Source of the DNA: Solimonas sp040066175
Lineage (GTDB): Bacteria; Pseudomonadota; Gammaproteobacteria; Nevskiales; Nevskiaceae
Direction of reading: 5' to 3'
Length of the DNA: 64,000 nucleotides
Assembly: GCF_040066175.1 (NCBI RefSeq)
Contig: NZ_JBEAAM010000013.1
Location: forward strand, 1-64,000
Notes under the pieces: generated by a model
What the model was told of the DNA's origin: nothing
What the model saw: the letters and a program-made list of their open reading frames with translations, nothing else
Database searches by the model: none
Shown: positions 43,409-52,901 of the stretch, in pieces
Position numbering within the stretch: position 1 is the first letter of the stretch
Layout: the number at the start of each line of letters is the position of its first letter
Translations under genes and position numbers: made by a program

Positions 43409-43735
43409 TCAGATCGGCATGTTCATGATGTCCTGGTACGCGGATACCAGGCGGTTGCGCACTTCGGTCATCGCGCGGAAATTCACCTGCGACTTCGCGG
43501 ACGCCAGCATCACGTCGGCCAGCTCGACGCTGCGGTCGCCACGCGAGAACGCGTCCTGCAGGCGCGCGGTGGCCTGCTGCGACTGGTTGACCTGATCGAT
43601 GGCGCTTTTCAGAAGTCCGTCGAATCCCGGCTTCTGCGCGCCCGTATCCACCGACGGAGCCGGCGGCCTGAGCGTCGCCTGCGACTGCAGTGCGCGGATC
43701 TGCGCCAACACCCGGGAGACATCCATATCGCTCAT
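43409..43735 (-). CDS. fliE: Flagellar hook-basal body complex protein FliE
   Basis: 108-residue adaptor between MS ring and rod. The conserved C-terminal half includes SAIDQVNQSQQATARLQDAF and MTEVRNRLVSAYQDIMNMPI. The start at 43735 (MSDMDVSRV) fits family length; a longer frame to 43810 overlaps the promoter. It is the first gene of the fliEFGHIJK run, with a sigma-54 promoter match directly upstream. Confidence 0.94.
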   Translation of the reverse strand: MSDMDVSRVLAQIRALQSQATLRPPAPSVDTGAQKPGFDGLLKSAIDQVNQSQQATARLQDAFSRGDRSVELADVMLASAKSQVNFRAMTEVRNRLVSAYQDIMNMPI

Positions 43736-43769
43736 ATGCGGTCCCGCTGAACCTGTGTGGGGGGGACAG

Positions 43770-43786
43770 AGCAACTTCCGTTCCCG
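43770..43786 (-). promoter_or_regulatory. Sigma-54 promoter match before fliE
   Basis: Minus-strand CGGAACG-GAAG-TTGCT fits TGGCACG-N4-TTGCT at 9 of 11 defined positions, GG and GC exactly 10 bases apart. Transcription would start near 43759, about 24 bases before fliE. It lies in the 108-bp gap after fleQ, so FleQ with RpoN2 encoded next door is the obvious activator pair. Confidence 0.7.
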
Positions 43787-43843
43787 ACCGCGCAGCGGCA
43801 GCGACGTCAATCTTCCGGCGCGGGGACGCGCCGCACCCGCGGT

Positions 43844-45306
<1,463 letters not shown>

Positions 45307-45307
<1 letters not shown>

Positions 45308-45684
45308 CAATGCATCTCCCGCACCAGATTGCGCACGAATGCGATCACCTCGGTCTCGTAGTACTGCTTGTTGACGAAACCTTCCGCGCCGACCTGCGCG
45401 ACGAACTCGCGGTGCGCCGGATCGTCATAGTGCGAGGCGATGACGATCACCGGCGGATCGTCCTGCGCCTTGATCAGCCGCGTCGCCTGCAGCCCGCCCA
45501 TGCCCGGCATCGCCAGGTCCATGATGATCAGGTCCGGGCGCAGGGATTCCGACAGGCGCACCGCCTCGCTGCCGTCGTGCGCTTCACCGATCACGTCGAT
45601 CTCCGCGCAGTCCTCCAGCAGGTGCCTTGCCAGGATCAGGAACGGGCGATTGTCGTCCACCAGCAGAGTCCGCAGAGTCTTCAA
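45307..45684 (-). CDS. vemR: Single-domain response regulator, VemR-like
   Basis: 125-residue receiver domain with no output domain. The acidic pair is D10-D11, the phospho-acceptor is Asp56 (IIMDLAMPG), and Lys104 is in FVNKQ; all are intact. In Xanthomonas an atypical single-domain regulator called VemR lies between rpoN2 and fleQ and affects motility and exopolysaccharide. The order here, rpoN2 - this gene - fleQ, is the same, which is the basis for the symbol. It is coupled to fleQ by ATGA. The cognate kinase is not in the island unless a CheA serves. Confidence 0.82.
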
Positions 45685-45716
45685 TCCCGCTCTCCATGCG
45701 CGTCATCGGCGTGTCC

Positions 45717-47168
45717 TCACGCCACCACGCGCAGATCGCGCCGCGCCGATTCGGGACCGCGCTCCTTCGCGGACGGAATCCGCATCGCCTCGCGGTACTT
45801 GGCAACCGTGCGCCGCGCCACCCGCACGCCCTTGCGCGCCAGAATGGCAGCAATGTCCCCATCGCACAACGGCGTCGCGACGTTCTCGCCATCGACGATG
45901 CGGCGGATCATCGCCTTGACCGCGGTGCCGGAGGTTTCGCCTTCGACCCCGGCGATCTGCGACGGGAAAAACGCCTTGAGCTCATACACGCCCCAAGGCG
46001 TCTGCACCCACTTGTTGGTCGTGACGCGGCACACGGTCGATTCGTGCATGCCGATCGCATCGGCGATCTCGCGCAGGGTCAGCGGCGCCATGCCTTCCTC
46101 GCCTCGGTCGAGGAACGCCTGCTGGCGCTCGAAGATCGCGCGCGCGGTGCGCAGCAAGGTGTCGTTGCGCATCTCGATGCCGCGCACCAGCCAGCGCGCT
46201 TCCTGCAACTGCTCGCGCAGCATGCGATGGGCGCGCCCTTCGATGCAGCGCTCGTACTGACGATGCACGCGCACGCGCGGCAAGCGCTCGGCGTTGAGCG
46301 AGATCTTCCAGGCGCCTGGCGTGCCGGTCACGAGCACGTCCGGCAGCGCGGCCTCGGCCGCCGCCGCCGGCGCCGCGCCCGGCCTGGGATTCAGGCTCAG
46401 CACCTGGTTGATGGCGCGCCGCAGCATCACGTTGTCCAGGTTCAGACGGCTGCGGATGCCGGCGAAGTCGCGTTGCGCCAGCGCGTCGAGTTCATGATCG
46501 ACGATCGTCTGTGCGACGGCCGTCAGCGGCGACGCCGGCAGGCTGCGCAGCTGCAGGCTCAGGCACTCGCGCAGATCGCGCGCACCAAAGCCGCTCGGCT
46601 CGACACTCTGCACCTTGGCCAGCGCCGCTTCGACTTCTGCGGCATCCGGCAACGGGTCGAGCCCGGATTCGAGAGCGATGCCGTCGAGCGGCTGGGTCAG
46701 GTAGCCGTTGTCGTCGATCGCGTCGAGGATGACGGCGATCAGCCGCGCCTCGCGCGGCGCCTCCACCAGCAGCTGCAGCTGTTCGAGCGCCGCGACCCGC
46801 GCATCCAGCGCCGGCGGCGCGGCGATGCGCGCCTCCCAGGGCTCGTCGTCCTCGTCGCGCGGTTCGCCACCCGACCAGGCTTCGCGGCTGGACCAGTCGA
46901 AATCCGCCTCGACCTGCGTGACCGCCGCCGGATCCCGGCCGGTCACTGCGACCGGCGCCTCTGCCGGCCGGTCCTCGGCCTCCGGCCGGCTCGGGTCATC
47001 TTCCTCGTCGCCAGGCTCCACGGTCTCGAGCATGACGTTGCGCTCCAGCGCCTCACGCAGCTCGTCTTCCAGCTCCTGCGTCGATAACTGCAGCAGCCGG
47101 ATCGACTGCAGCAGGTTCTGGGTCATCTGCTGCCGTTGCGTCGTCTTGAGTTGTACGCCGGGCTTCAT
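45717..47168 (-). CDS. rpoN2: RNA polymerase sigma-54 factor, flagellar paralogue
   Basis: 483-residue sigma-54. Region I is Gln/Leu-rich (LKTTQRQQMTQNLLQSIRLLQL), region II acidic (about 55-115), and region III has the core-binding domain and helix-turn-helix. The RpoN box ARRTVAKYRE is present near the C-terminus. The start at 47168 has GGAG with 7-base spacing. Housekeeping rpoN normally sits with lptB, hpf and ptsN; here it sits with fleQ, so this is most likely the second, flagellar copy known in Xanthomonas as rpoN2. Confidence 0.93.
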   Translation of the reverse strand: MKPGVQLKTTQRQQMTQNLLQSIRLLQLSTQELEDELREALERNVMLETVEPGDEEDDPSRPEAEDRPAEAPVAVTGRDPAAVTQVEADFDWSSREAWSGGEPRDEDDEPWEARIAAPPALDARVAALEQLQLLVEAPREARLIAVILDAIDDNGYLTQPLDGIALESGLDPLPDAAEVEAALAKVQSVEPSGFGARDLRECLSLQLRSLPASPLTAVAQTIVDHELDALAQRDFAGIRSRLNLDNVMLRRAINQVLSLNPRPGAAPAAAAEAALPDVLVTGTPGAWKISLNAERLPRVRVHRQYERCIEGRAHRMLREQLQEARWLVRGIEMRNDTLLRTARAIFERQQAFLDRGEEGMAPLTLREIADAIGMHESTVCRVTTNKWVQTPWGVYELKAFFPSQIAGVEGETSGTAVKAMIRRIVDGENVATPLCDGDIAAILARKGVRVARRTVAKYREAMRIPSAKERGPESARRDLRVVA

Positions 47169-47373
47169 GGACAGGCTCCGCAACTTGATCCGAGGTCGGT
47201 GAACACCGCATTCAGCGCTGACTGGGTTTGACGATCACATACTTCGCTTCCCCCGAGGATGGCTTCGACGACGAACGGCGGAATTCCGTCACCATGCGGA
47301 GAAAATGCAGGACTCGAGTCATGCCCAGACCGCGGAATCCCGTCACCCCATTTCCTGTCGGTCATGCGCGCGC
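47169..47373 (-). promoter_or_regulatory. rpoN2 upstream region with paired direct repeats
   Basis: A 205-bp gap between the LuxR-type regulator gene and rpoN2. It holds two near-identical 16-bp blocks, GCGGAATTCCGTCACC at 47278-47293 and GCGGAATCCCGTCACC at 47332-47347, 54 bp apart in the same orientation. Their spacing, about five helical turns, would suit a regulator binding twice on one face. No confident -10/-35 or sigma-54 pattern is seen. Confidence 0.4.
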
Positions 47374-48009
47374 TCAGAACAGCAGCATCTCGCGCTCGCC
47401 GCGGATCGCGTAGCGCATCAGCGCGTTGATGCCCTGCAGACCGAGCGACTCCATCATGCGCGCGCGGTGCGTCTCGACGGTCTTGACGCTCACCCCCATC
47501 TGCGACGCGATCTCGCGGGTGGACTTGCCCTGCCCGATCATCTGCAACACCTGGCGCTGGCGCGGCGTCAGGGATACGTCATCCTCGACACGCTCGCTGC
47601 CGCGGCGATCGATGGCCGCATGAGAAATCGACGGGCTCAGGTAGATCTGGTGTTTCTGCACCGCGCGCAGTGCCAGCCCCAGCTCCACCGGGTCACCATC
47701 CTTGTCCAGGTAGCCGGCCGCACCCAGGCGCAGGGCCGAGCGGATCAGCTGGCCGTCGCCGCGCGAGGACACGATCAGCACCGGGACATCGGGGTGCAGC
47801 TGGCGCAACTGGGCCAGCGCCTCGATGCCGCTCATGCCCGGCAGGCTCGTTTCGGTCAGGACCACATCCGGACGGTGCCGGCGCACCTGTTCCAACAGTC
47901 CCTGCCCATCGGCGGCCTCCCCGACGACCGCGTGCTCGCCACCATCCTCGAGCAGGCGCTTGAACCCTGCCCGCACCAGATTGCAGGCATCCGCCAGCAC
48001 GACACGCAT
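47374..48009 (-). CDS. LuxR/NarL-family response regulator with Glu at the phospho-site
   Basis: 211-residue two-domain regulator: receiver (1 to about 120) and LuxR-type helix-turn-helix (about 143-205, LTPRQRQVLQMIGQGKSTREIA). The receiver is abnormal. The phospho-acceptor Asp is Glu53 (VVLTETSLPG), and the acidic pair is reduced to D7-A8. The switch Lys (GYLDKD) remains. Asp-to-Glu changes mimic phosphorylation in some regulators, so it may act without a kinase. It lies between rpoN2 and a PilZ gene, inside the flagellar cluster, so motility targets are likely but not shown. Confidence 0.88.
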   Translation of the reverse strand: MRVVLADACNLVRAGFKRLLEDGGEHAVVGEAADGQGLLEQVRRHRPDVVLTETSLPGMSGIEALAQLRQLHPDVPVLIVSSRGDGQLIRSALRLGAAGYLDKDGDPVELGLALRAVQKHQIYLSPSISHAAIDRRGSERVEDDVSLTPRQRQVLQMIGQGKSTREIASQMGVSVKTVETHRARMMESLGLQGINALMRYAIRGEREMLLF

Positions 48010-48059
48010 CCCGAGGTCCTCCTGTCATCGGATGGAGGACCCCAGTGTCGGGAATGATC

Positions 48060-48614
48060 CTACGGCGTGTGCGAAGATCCCGGCGAGCGCGAGCCGGCGA
48101 CCGACCGGCGGTGACGGATGAACACCAGACGTTCCAGCGCGGCGGCGAGTGCGTCGCTCATCTCGCGGAAGCGCGCGCAGACCTCGCCCTCATGCATGCC
48201 CAGTACCTGCGCCGGCCAGCACAGCGGCATCGGCGCGCAGGGGTGCAGGTCGAGGGTGACGAGCACGGCGGCCCCGGCCGGCGGCAGGTCCGGCCCCGTC
48301 CAGCACAGCCCCTCGCGGCTCAGACGCAGCGGGACTTCCGGCGCGGGCGGACGGCTCGCGCGCAGCACGGTGCCGAGCAGTTCCAGCACCACGTCGAGCT
48401 TCTGATGCAGCCGCTCGACCTCGTCCTCCAGCGATTTGCCGGTGACGTCGGCACGCTGATGGCGTTCGTCGAGCACGCAGACCGCGTGCAGGGTGCGCAG
48501 GTTCTGGTCGTGCCAGCGCTCGATCTGCGCAGCGGACGGCTCGGACGACAACGGCTCGATCCGCAGCGGCAGGCAGTCGCGGTAGCCCAGCCACTGGTCG
48601 AGCGGACCCTGCAT
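48060..48614 (-). CDS. PilZ-domain protein, noncanonical
   Basis: 184-residue protein with an N-terminal helical part that includes heptad-like Leu/Val spacing (EDEVERLHQKLDVVLELLGTVL, about 63-84). A C-terminal PilZ-like beta barrel (about 95-160) has LSREGLCWTG in the place of the D/NxSxxG motif. The RxxxR c-di-GMP motif is not seen. Noncanonical tetrameric PilZ proteins with heptad repeats are known from Xanthomonas. It lies 17 bp downstream of fliS, so it may link export or motility to c-di-GMP signalling or act as a structural partner. Assignment is by pattern and position. Confidence 0.7.
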   Translation of the reverse strand: MQGPLDQWLGYRDCLPLRIEPLSSEPSAAQIERWHDQNLRTLHAVCVLDERHQRADVTGKSLEDEVERLHQKLDVVLELLGTVLRASRPPAPEVPLRLSREGLCWTGPDLPPAGAAVLVTLDLHPCAPMPLCWPAQVLGMHEGEVCARFREMSDALAAALERLVFIRHRRSVAGSRSPGSSHTP

Positions 48615-48631
48615 GGCGCCGATCGCGATCC

Positions 48632-49015
48632 TCAGTGCGGCGCCGGCATCGCGTCCCAGGCGCTCTTCAGACGACGCACCAGGTCGATCATCTCGTCGAG
48701 GGCGGCAACGTCGCTCTTGAGGTTGGCGTGCAGCAGGCGCGTGCTCAGGTAGTCGTACAGCGCGCCCAGGTTGCGGGCGATGGCGCCGCCCTTGTCCTGG
48801 TCGAGATTCAGCTTGAGGTGCTGGACGATGTCGAGCGCAGACGACAGGGCTTTCGCCTTGCCCGCCGTGTCACCGCGTCCGATCGCACCACGCGCCGTCG
48901 CCAGCCGTTCGAGCAGGCCGGCGTACAGCATCTCGATCAGTTTGTGCGGCGATGCCGCCTCGGCTGCGCCGAAGACGGACGTGTTGCGGTACTCGCTGAG
49001 CGCGGAGTGGGACAC
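48632..49015 (-). CDS. fliS: Flagellin export chaperone FliS
   Basis: 127-residue four-helix chaperone that binds the flagellin C-terminus. Family patterns YRNTSVFGAAEAASPHKLIEMLYAGLLERL and the later LKLNLD and LYDYLSTRLLHAN are present. It follows fliD by 80 bp in the usual fliC-flaG-fliD-fliS order. Confidence 0.95.
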   Translation of the reverse strand: MSHSALSEYRNTSVFGAAEAASPHKLIEMLYAGLLERLATARGAIGRGDTAGKAKALSSALDIVQHLKLNLDQDKGGAIARNLGALYDYLSTRLLHANLKSDVAALDEMIDLVRRLKSAWDAMPAPH

Positions 49016-49095
49016 GGGGCAATCCTGGTTCGATGTTCGTCGGTCAACTCTATAACGGCGTTCCGGTCCGCGACTTGAACCTTTCGTCGGCCGGA

Positions 49096-50418
49096 TCAGC
49101 GCAGCTTGGACAGTGAGCTGAGCTGCTGCGACAGGTAGGAACTGGTCGCGTTCATCTGGCCGAGCAGGCTGTCCAGCCCGGCAAACTGCTTCTGGTAGCG
49201 CTCCTGCAGTCCGTCGATACGGCGATCCAGCGCTTCCTGCTGCACGCTGAGGTCTTTGAGGTTGGCGTTCAGCGAGTTCGACTTGGCATCCAGAGTGCCG
49301 CCGGGCTTTACCAATTGGTCGATCGCGGCGGACAGCCGCGTGGCGATGCCGCCGTCGCCGGAGAACAGCGCCGTGACCGCGTTGGCCTTGGCCGACAGGA
49401 CGTCGGTCAGCCTGCTGCTGTCGATTTCGAGCGTGCCGTCGGTCTTGGTCTTGATGCCCAGTTCGGCCAGCGTCGTCAGCTCACCACTTTCCGCCGCCCC
49501 GCCAGCGATGCCGCGCAAGGTTTGCATCACCCCACGCACTGCTGCATCGCCGGTGAAGGTGGAGGCTTTCTTCGCCTCGGCGTCATACCGGGTCTGCGAC
49601 ACGACGACACTAACGACGGCGTTGTACGCTTTGACGAAGTCCTCGATCGCCGACTTGCCCGCGCCGCTATCACGGGCAATGGTCAGCGTTCCGGTTTGTC
49701 CGTCGGATGGCCTGTACAGTGTGAGTGTGACGCCATCGACAGCACCCGTCACCGTGTTGGATTGAGAGTAAACGTCATAGCCTTCGATTCTGACCTGTGC
49801 ATTCGCGGCTGCCTGTTGCTCAGACATTGTGAACAGCGCCGTGTTGAGCACGATTTGGTTATCGGTGCCGGTCTTTTTCGCGGTCAGCAGCAGACGCGCA
49901 CCATCCTGGTCGTTGATCAATGTCGCTGTGACGCCGGTATTGTCCTGAGACGCGTTGATCGCGTCGCGCAAACTGCCCAGAGTGTTGTGTCCGTCGCTGA
50001 GCGTCACCGTAAACGCTTGGCCGCCGACGCTGATCTCCACCGTGCCGTTGCCCAGCACCGTGTTCGCGCCGCCACTGTAAGCCTGGCTGACCAGTTTGTG
50101 TGCCTTGGCAAGCGCCACCACCTCGACGTCGTAACTGCCGGCAGCGGCGCCCTTGCCGGCAACGGCGGTAAAAGTCTCACTCGACGACGAGGTGGCAGCG
50201 ACCGCTTCGAGCTGCTTGCCCGGCCCCAGCGCCGACAGCTTGGACTTCAGATTGGATAGCGCACCCTTGAGTGCGCCCAACGCCGATATCTGCGTATTGA
50301 CCTTGGCCCGTGCAGCCGAAATGCGGCTCTGCACCGGCGCGCGTTCGGCGGAGACAAGCTGGTTGACGATGGACGCAATATCCAGTCCCGATCCCACGCC
50401 TGCCGCAGTAATAGCCAT
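49096..50418 (-). CDS. fliD: Flagellar filament cap protein FliD
   Basis: 440-residue cap protein. The N-terminal coiled-coil domain begins with VGSGLDIASIVNQLVSAER, diagnostic of FliD. The middle domains (about 60-330) are Ser/Thr/Ala-rich. The C-terminal coiled coil ends MNATSSYLSQQLSSLSKLR. It caps the growing filament and helps flagellin fold. It is 18 bp downstream of flaG. Confidence 0.95.
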   Translation of the reverse strand: MAITAAGVGSGLDIASIVNQLVSAERAPVQSRISAARAKVNTQISALGALKGALSNLKSKLSALGPGKQLEAVAATSSSSETFTAVAGKGAAAGSYDVEVVALAKAHKLVSQAYSGGANTVLGNGTVEISVGGQAFTVTLSDGHNTLGSLRDAINASQDNTGVTATLINDQDGARLLLTAKKTGTDNQIVLNTALFTMSEQQAAANAQVRIEGYDVYSQSNTVTGAVDGVTLTLYRPSDGQTGTLTIARDSGAGKSAIEDFVKAYNAVVSVVVSQTRYDAEAKKASTFTGDAAVRGVMQTLRGIAGGAAESGELTTLAELGIKTKTDGTLEIDSSRLTDVLSAKANAVTALFSGDGGIATRLSAAIDQLVKPGGTLDAKSNSLNANLKDLSVQQEALDRRIDGLQERYQKQFAGLDSLLGQMNATSSYLSQQLSSLSKLR

Positions 50419-50436
50419 GTGACTGCCTCGCTCAGT

Positions 50437-50841
50437 TCAGGCGACTTCCTGCACCAGGCCGCCCGTCCCTTCCTCCTGCATCTTGGCGATGGCGCGCGCG
50501 ATACGCAACGCCTCTTCACCGGGGATCTGGCGCAGTACCGTTCCATCCTCGCGATCCACTACAGACACCACCACCCGGTTCAGGTCCGCCTCGACACGGA
50601 AAGCCAGGTCGGACTTGGAGCGCCGCGCATAGCGCTGCAACTCCTGTGCCGCGGCGCTGACATCACGCACGGTCGCAGGCTCAGTCCGGTCCGCGCTGGC
50701 TTCCTTGGGGCGCAAGGAAGTTGCCGCTGCATCGACCGGCGACGACGGCTGGCGGACGGCAGGCGGTGATGACGCAACGCTCGAACGGCCGCCGCCCGCC
50801 GGCGCAGCCGTTGCGCTCGCCACTTGAATTGCTTCAGTCAT
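50437..50841 (-). CDS. flaG: Flagellar protein FlaG
   Basis: 134-residue protein. The disordered Ala/Ser/Pro N-terminus is followed by the FlaG domain (about 60-134) with LAFRVEADLNRVVVSVVDREDG and VLRQIPGEEALRIA. FlaG influences filament length in related bacteria. The start at 50841 has GGAGG upstream. It sits between fliC and fliD. Confidence 0.92.
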   Translation of the reverse strand: MTEAIQVASATAAPAGGGRSSVASSPPAVRQPSSPVDAAATSLRPKEASADRTEPATVRDVSAAAQELQRYARRSKSDLAFRVEADLNRVVVSVVDREDGTVLRQIPGEEALRIARAIAKMQEEGTGGLVQEVA

Positions 50842-50889
50842 GTCCGGAGCCTCCGGTTCCGATCTCCGCTGGATCATGGTCAGGAAGGC

Positions 50890-50918
50890 GACCCCGGGGC
50901 GTCCCCTGCCCCGGGGTC
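50890..50918 (-). terminator. Strong hairpin after fliC
   Basis: Perfect 11-bp stem GACCCCGGGGC / GCCCCGGGGTC with a 7-base loop (50901-50907), starting 11 bp after the fliC stop. It is very GC-rich but lacks a clear T tract on the minus strand (GCCTTCC follows). It may act as a partial terminator or as a 3' stabiliser that raises fliC mRNA over flaG-fliD. Confidence 0.6.
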
Positions 50919-50928
50919 ACGTCCTGGC

Positions 50929-52083
50929 TCAGCGGAGCAGGCTCAGAACGTTCTGCGGCACTGCGTTGGCCTGGGCCAGCATCGCCGTACCGGCCTGCTG
51001 CAGGATCTGCGTGCGGGTCAGCTCGGCCGTCTCCTTTGCGAAGTCCGCGTCCATGATGCGGCTGCGCGAAGCGGAGAGGTTTTCGCTGGTCGTCTGCAAG
51101 CTTGCCACCACCGAGGTGAAGCGGTTTTGGATGGCGCCGAGGTTCGCCCGAGCGGTGTTGACCGCGGCCAGTGCCGCGTCCATCTGCCGCATCGCGGTGT
51201 CGGCGCCCGCCACGTTCGTCAGATCCAGCGTCGCAAAGCCGGTCGAGCTGGTCGCGGCAGTCGTACCCGCTGTCAGGCCGGTAGTCGCGGTCGTTGCAGA
51301 GCCCGCCAGTCCGATCGTGATTCCGGTCCCGGAGGTCGAAAACAGGGTAACGGTCGTCGCCGTGTCGTTGACGGCGTAGACTCCGGTTTGATCGGCGACC
51401 GAGTTGACCGCGTTGACGATGCTGGCGGCGCGCTCGGTGGCGCTCGTATCCGCCGCGATCGCACCGACGCTGATCGCACCGTTGCCGTTGCCGCCATCGA
51501 TCGTCAGATCGCCGGCCGTGATCGCCGTGAACGTCGTAGCCGCGACGCCGGTGACACTCGCGCTCGTGTAAGTCCCCAGGTTGGCCGACGTCGCATTGAC
51601 GATGCCCGAGATCGTGATCGTCTGGCCGGCATTGGCCCCCACCTGGAAGACCTGGTTGGTGAACGAGCCATCCAGCAGGTTGACGCCGTTGAAGGACGTC
51701 TGTGCCGCTACGCGGTCGATTTCGTCCTTCAGCTGCTGGGCTTCCGCATCGAGCGCAGCGCGATCCGTAGCGCTGTTGGTTGCGTTGCGGCTCTGCACCG
51801 CCAGCTCGCGGATGCGTTGAAGGTTGTTGCTGACTTCATTGAGCGCACCTTCAGCGGTCTGCGCGAGTGAAATGCCGTCATTGGCATTGCGCGCCGCCTG
51901 CTCGAGGCCACGGATCTGGGTCGTGAAGCGCGAAGAAATCGCCAGACCCGCAGCGTCGTCCTTCGCGCTGTTGATGCGCAGGCCCGACGACAAGCGCTGG
52001 ATCGACGTCGCCAGCGAACTGTTCGACATCGACAGGTTGCGCTGAGCATTGAGCGACATCACATTGGTATTGATGACTTGCAT
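50929..52083 (-). CDS. fliC: Flagellin
   Basis: 384-residue filament protein. Conserved D0/D1 N-terminus (1 to about 140, QVINTNVMSLNAQRNL and RLSSGLRINSAKDDAAGLAI) and C-terminus (about 300-384, ending AQANAVPQNVLSLLR) flank a short Ala/Thr/Gly-rich variable region. Only one flagellin gene is present in the window. AGGAG lies 6 bases before the ATG at 52083. It is transcribed from the sigma-28 promoter at 52186-52212, with a leader of roughly 95 bases. Confidence 0.97.
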   Translation of the reverse strand: MQVINTNVMSLNAQRNLSMSNSSLATSIQRLSSGLRINSAKDDAAGLAISSRFTTQIRGLEQAARNANDGISLAQTAEGALNEVSNNLQRIRELAVQSRNATNSATDRAALDAEAQQLKDEIDRVAAQTSFNGVNLLDGSFTNQVFQVGANAGQTITISGIVNATSANLGTYTSASVTGVAATTFTAITAGDLTIDGGNGNGAISVGAIAADTSATERAASIVNAVNSVADQTGVYAVNDTATTVTLFSTSGTGITIGLAGSATTATTGLTAGTTAATSSTGFATLDLTNVAGADTAMRQMDAALAAVNTARANLGAIQNRFTSVVASLQTTSENLSASRSRIMDADFAKETAELTRTQILQQAGTAMLAQANAVPQNVLSLLR

Positions 52084-52185
52084 GGAAAGCTCCTGTGTTG
52101 AAGTAGAACCGGACCCGGCGCCCACCGGCTCCGGTCCTTGCCGCAGCGGTCCCGTTGCCGGGCCTTTGATTCCGCTGTTGACCCC

Positions 52186-52212
52186 TTAGCGGACCCCCCG
52201 GCGGAAACTTTA
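52186..52212 (-). promoter_or_regulatory. Sigma-28 (FliA) promoter of fliC
   Basis: Minus-strand TAAAGTTT (52212-52205), an 11-base spacer and TCCGCTAA (52193-52186). The -35 is identical to consensus, and the -10 matches GCCGATAA at 6 of 8 positions with exact spacing. It fits the fliA gene at 26417-27151. Confidence 0.88.
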
Positions 52213-52266
52213 GGCTTCCCGGACGACACCGACGGACGGCAGTCGGCGCCGGGAGGAACGGCGCAT

Positions 52267-52283
52267 TCCGACAGGCTGTCGGA
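52267..52283. promoter_or_regulatory. 17-bp palindrome, candidate operator
   Basis: TCCGACAG-G-CTGTCGGA is a perfect inverted repeat between fliC and the pilus operon. The half-site CCGAC recurs nearby as CCGAC...GTCGG around 52228-52246 and as TTCCGAC near 52315. The spacing from the pilin start (about 125 bp) and from the fliC promoter (55 bp upstream) would allow a single regulator to act on either. Confidence 0.5.
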
Positions 52284-52409
52284 CAAGGTCGGGGCGGGTG
52301 TCAGGCATTTTCCGACCGCTGCTCGCCCTGCAAGCCCCGGCTGTCTCCTCGATGCGCTGCGCGCCAACGCCCCCCCTTAAGCTGGCCACACCTTCACCAG
52401 GAGCATCCC

Positions 52410-52901
52410 ATGTTGCGCAAGACCCCGTTGCTCGCCGTGCTTGGACTCGCAGCCGCCGTGCCGCTGAGCGCCACGGCCGCGACGGCACCGGGCACGCTGG
52501 CGGTATCGGCGACCGTGCTCAACGTCTGCACCGTCGCGGCGCTGCCGCTGGCCTTCGGCAGCTTCTCGCCGTCCGGCAGCGCCACGGACTCGACCGCGAC
52601 GATCACCGTCCTGTGCACGACCGGCACCGCATACCGGATTCTGCTCGGCCAGGGCACCTACGGCAGCAGTGTGACAAATCGCAAGATGAAGGACACGGTC
52701 AGCGGCGACATGCTCAGTTACGCGCTGTACAGCAACGCCGGCTACTCGAACAACTGGGGCGAGACCATCGGCACCGACACGGTGGCCGGCACCGGCACCG
52801 GCCTCAACGTCACGCACACGGTGTACGGCCGCATCGCGCCGTCGCAGTACGTGACCCCGGGCGTATACACTGACACGGTCGCCATCACCGTCGATTACTG
52901 A
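52410..52901 (+). CDS. Spore-coat-U-domain pilin (Csu-type subunit)
   Basis: 163-residue secreted subunit. Signal peptide 1-23 ends ATA-A. The SCPU domain follows, with Cys in NVCTV and VLCTT, the usual disulfide pair, and the C-terminal TVYGRIAPSQYVTPGVYTDTVAITVDY donor-type strand pattern. Such subunits form archaic chaperone-usher pili, as in the Acinetobacter Csu system, and mediate attachment. First gene of a four-gene plus-strand operon; the next start follows its stop directly (TGAATG). Confidence 0.87.
   Translation: MLRKTPLLAVLGLAAAVPLSATAATAPGTLAVSATVLNVCTVAALPLAFGSFSPSGSATDSTATITVLCTTGTAYRILLGQGTYGSSVTNRKMKDTVSGDMLSYALYSNAGYSNNWGETIGTDTVAGTGTGLNVTHTVYGRIAPSQYVTPGVYTDTVAITVDY

Larger units (their letters stand above)
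52084..52409. other. Divergent intergenic region, fliC / pilus operon
   Basis: A 326-bp gap between divergent fliC (minus) and the pilus operon (plus), the longest gene-free stretch in the window. It holds the fliC sigma-28 promoter, a perfect 17-bp palindrome, several CCGAC boxes, and AGGAG 6 bases before the pilin ATG. No confident -35/-10 pair for the pilus operon is seen. Confidence 0.7.

Noticed and set aside
52084..52409. Small RNA or tRNA gene in the largest gap
   Set aside because: No cloverleaf, no CCA end, and known elements (sigma-28 promoter, palindrome, ribosome binding site) explain most of the space.
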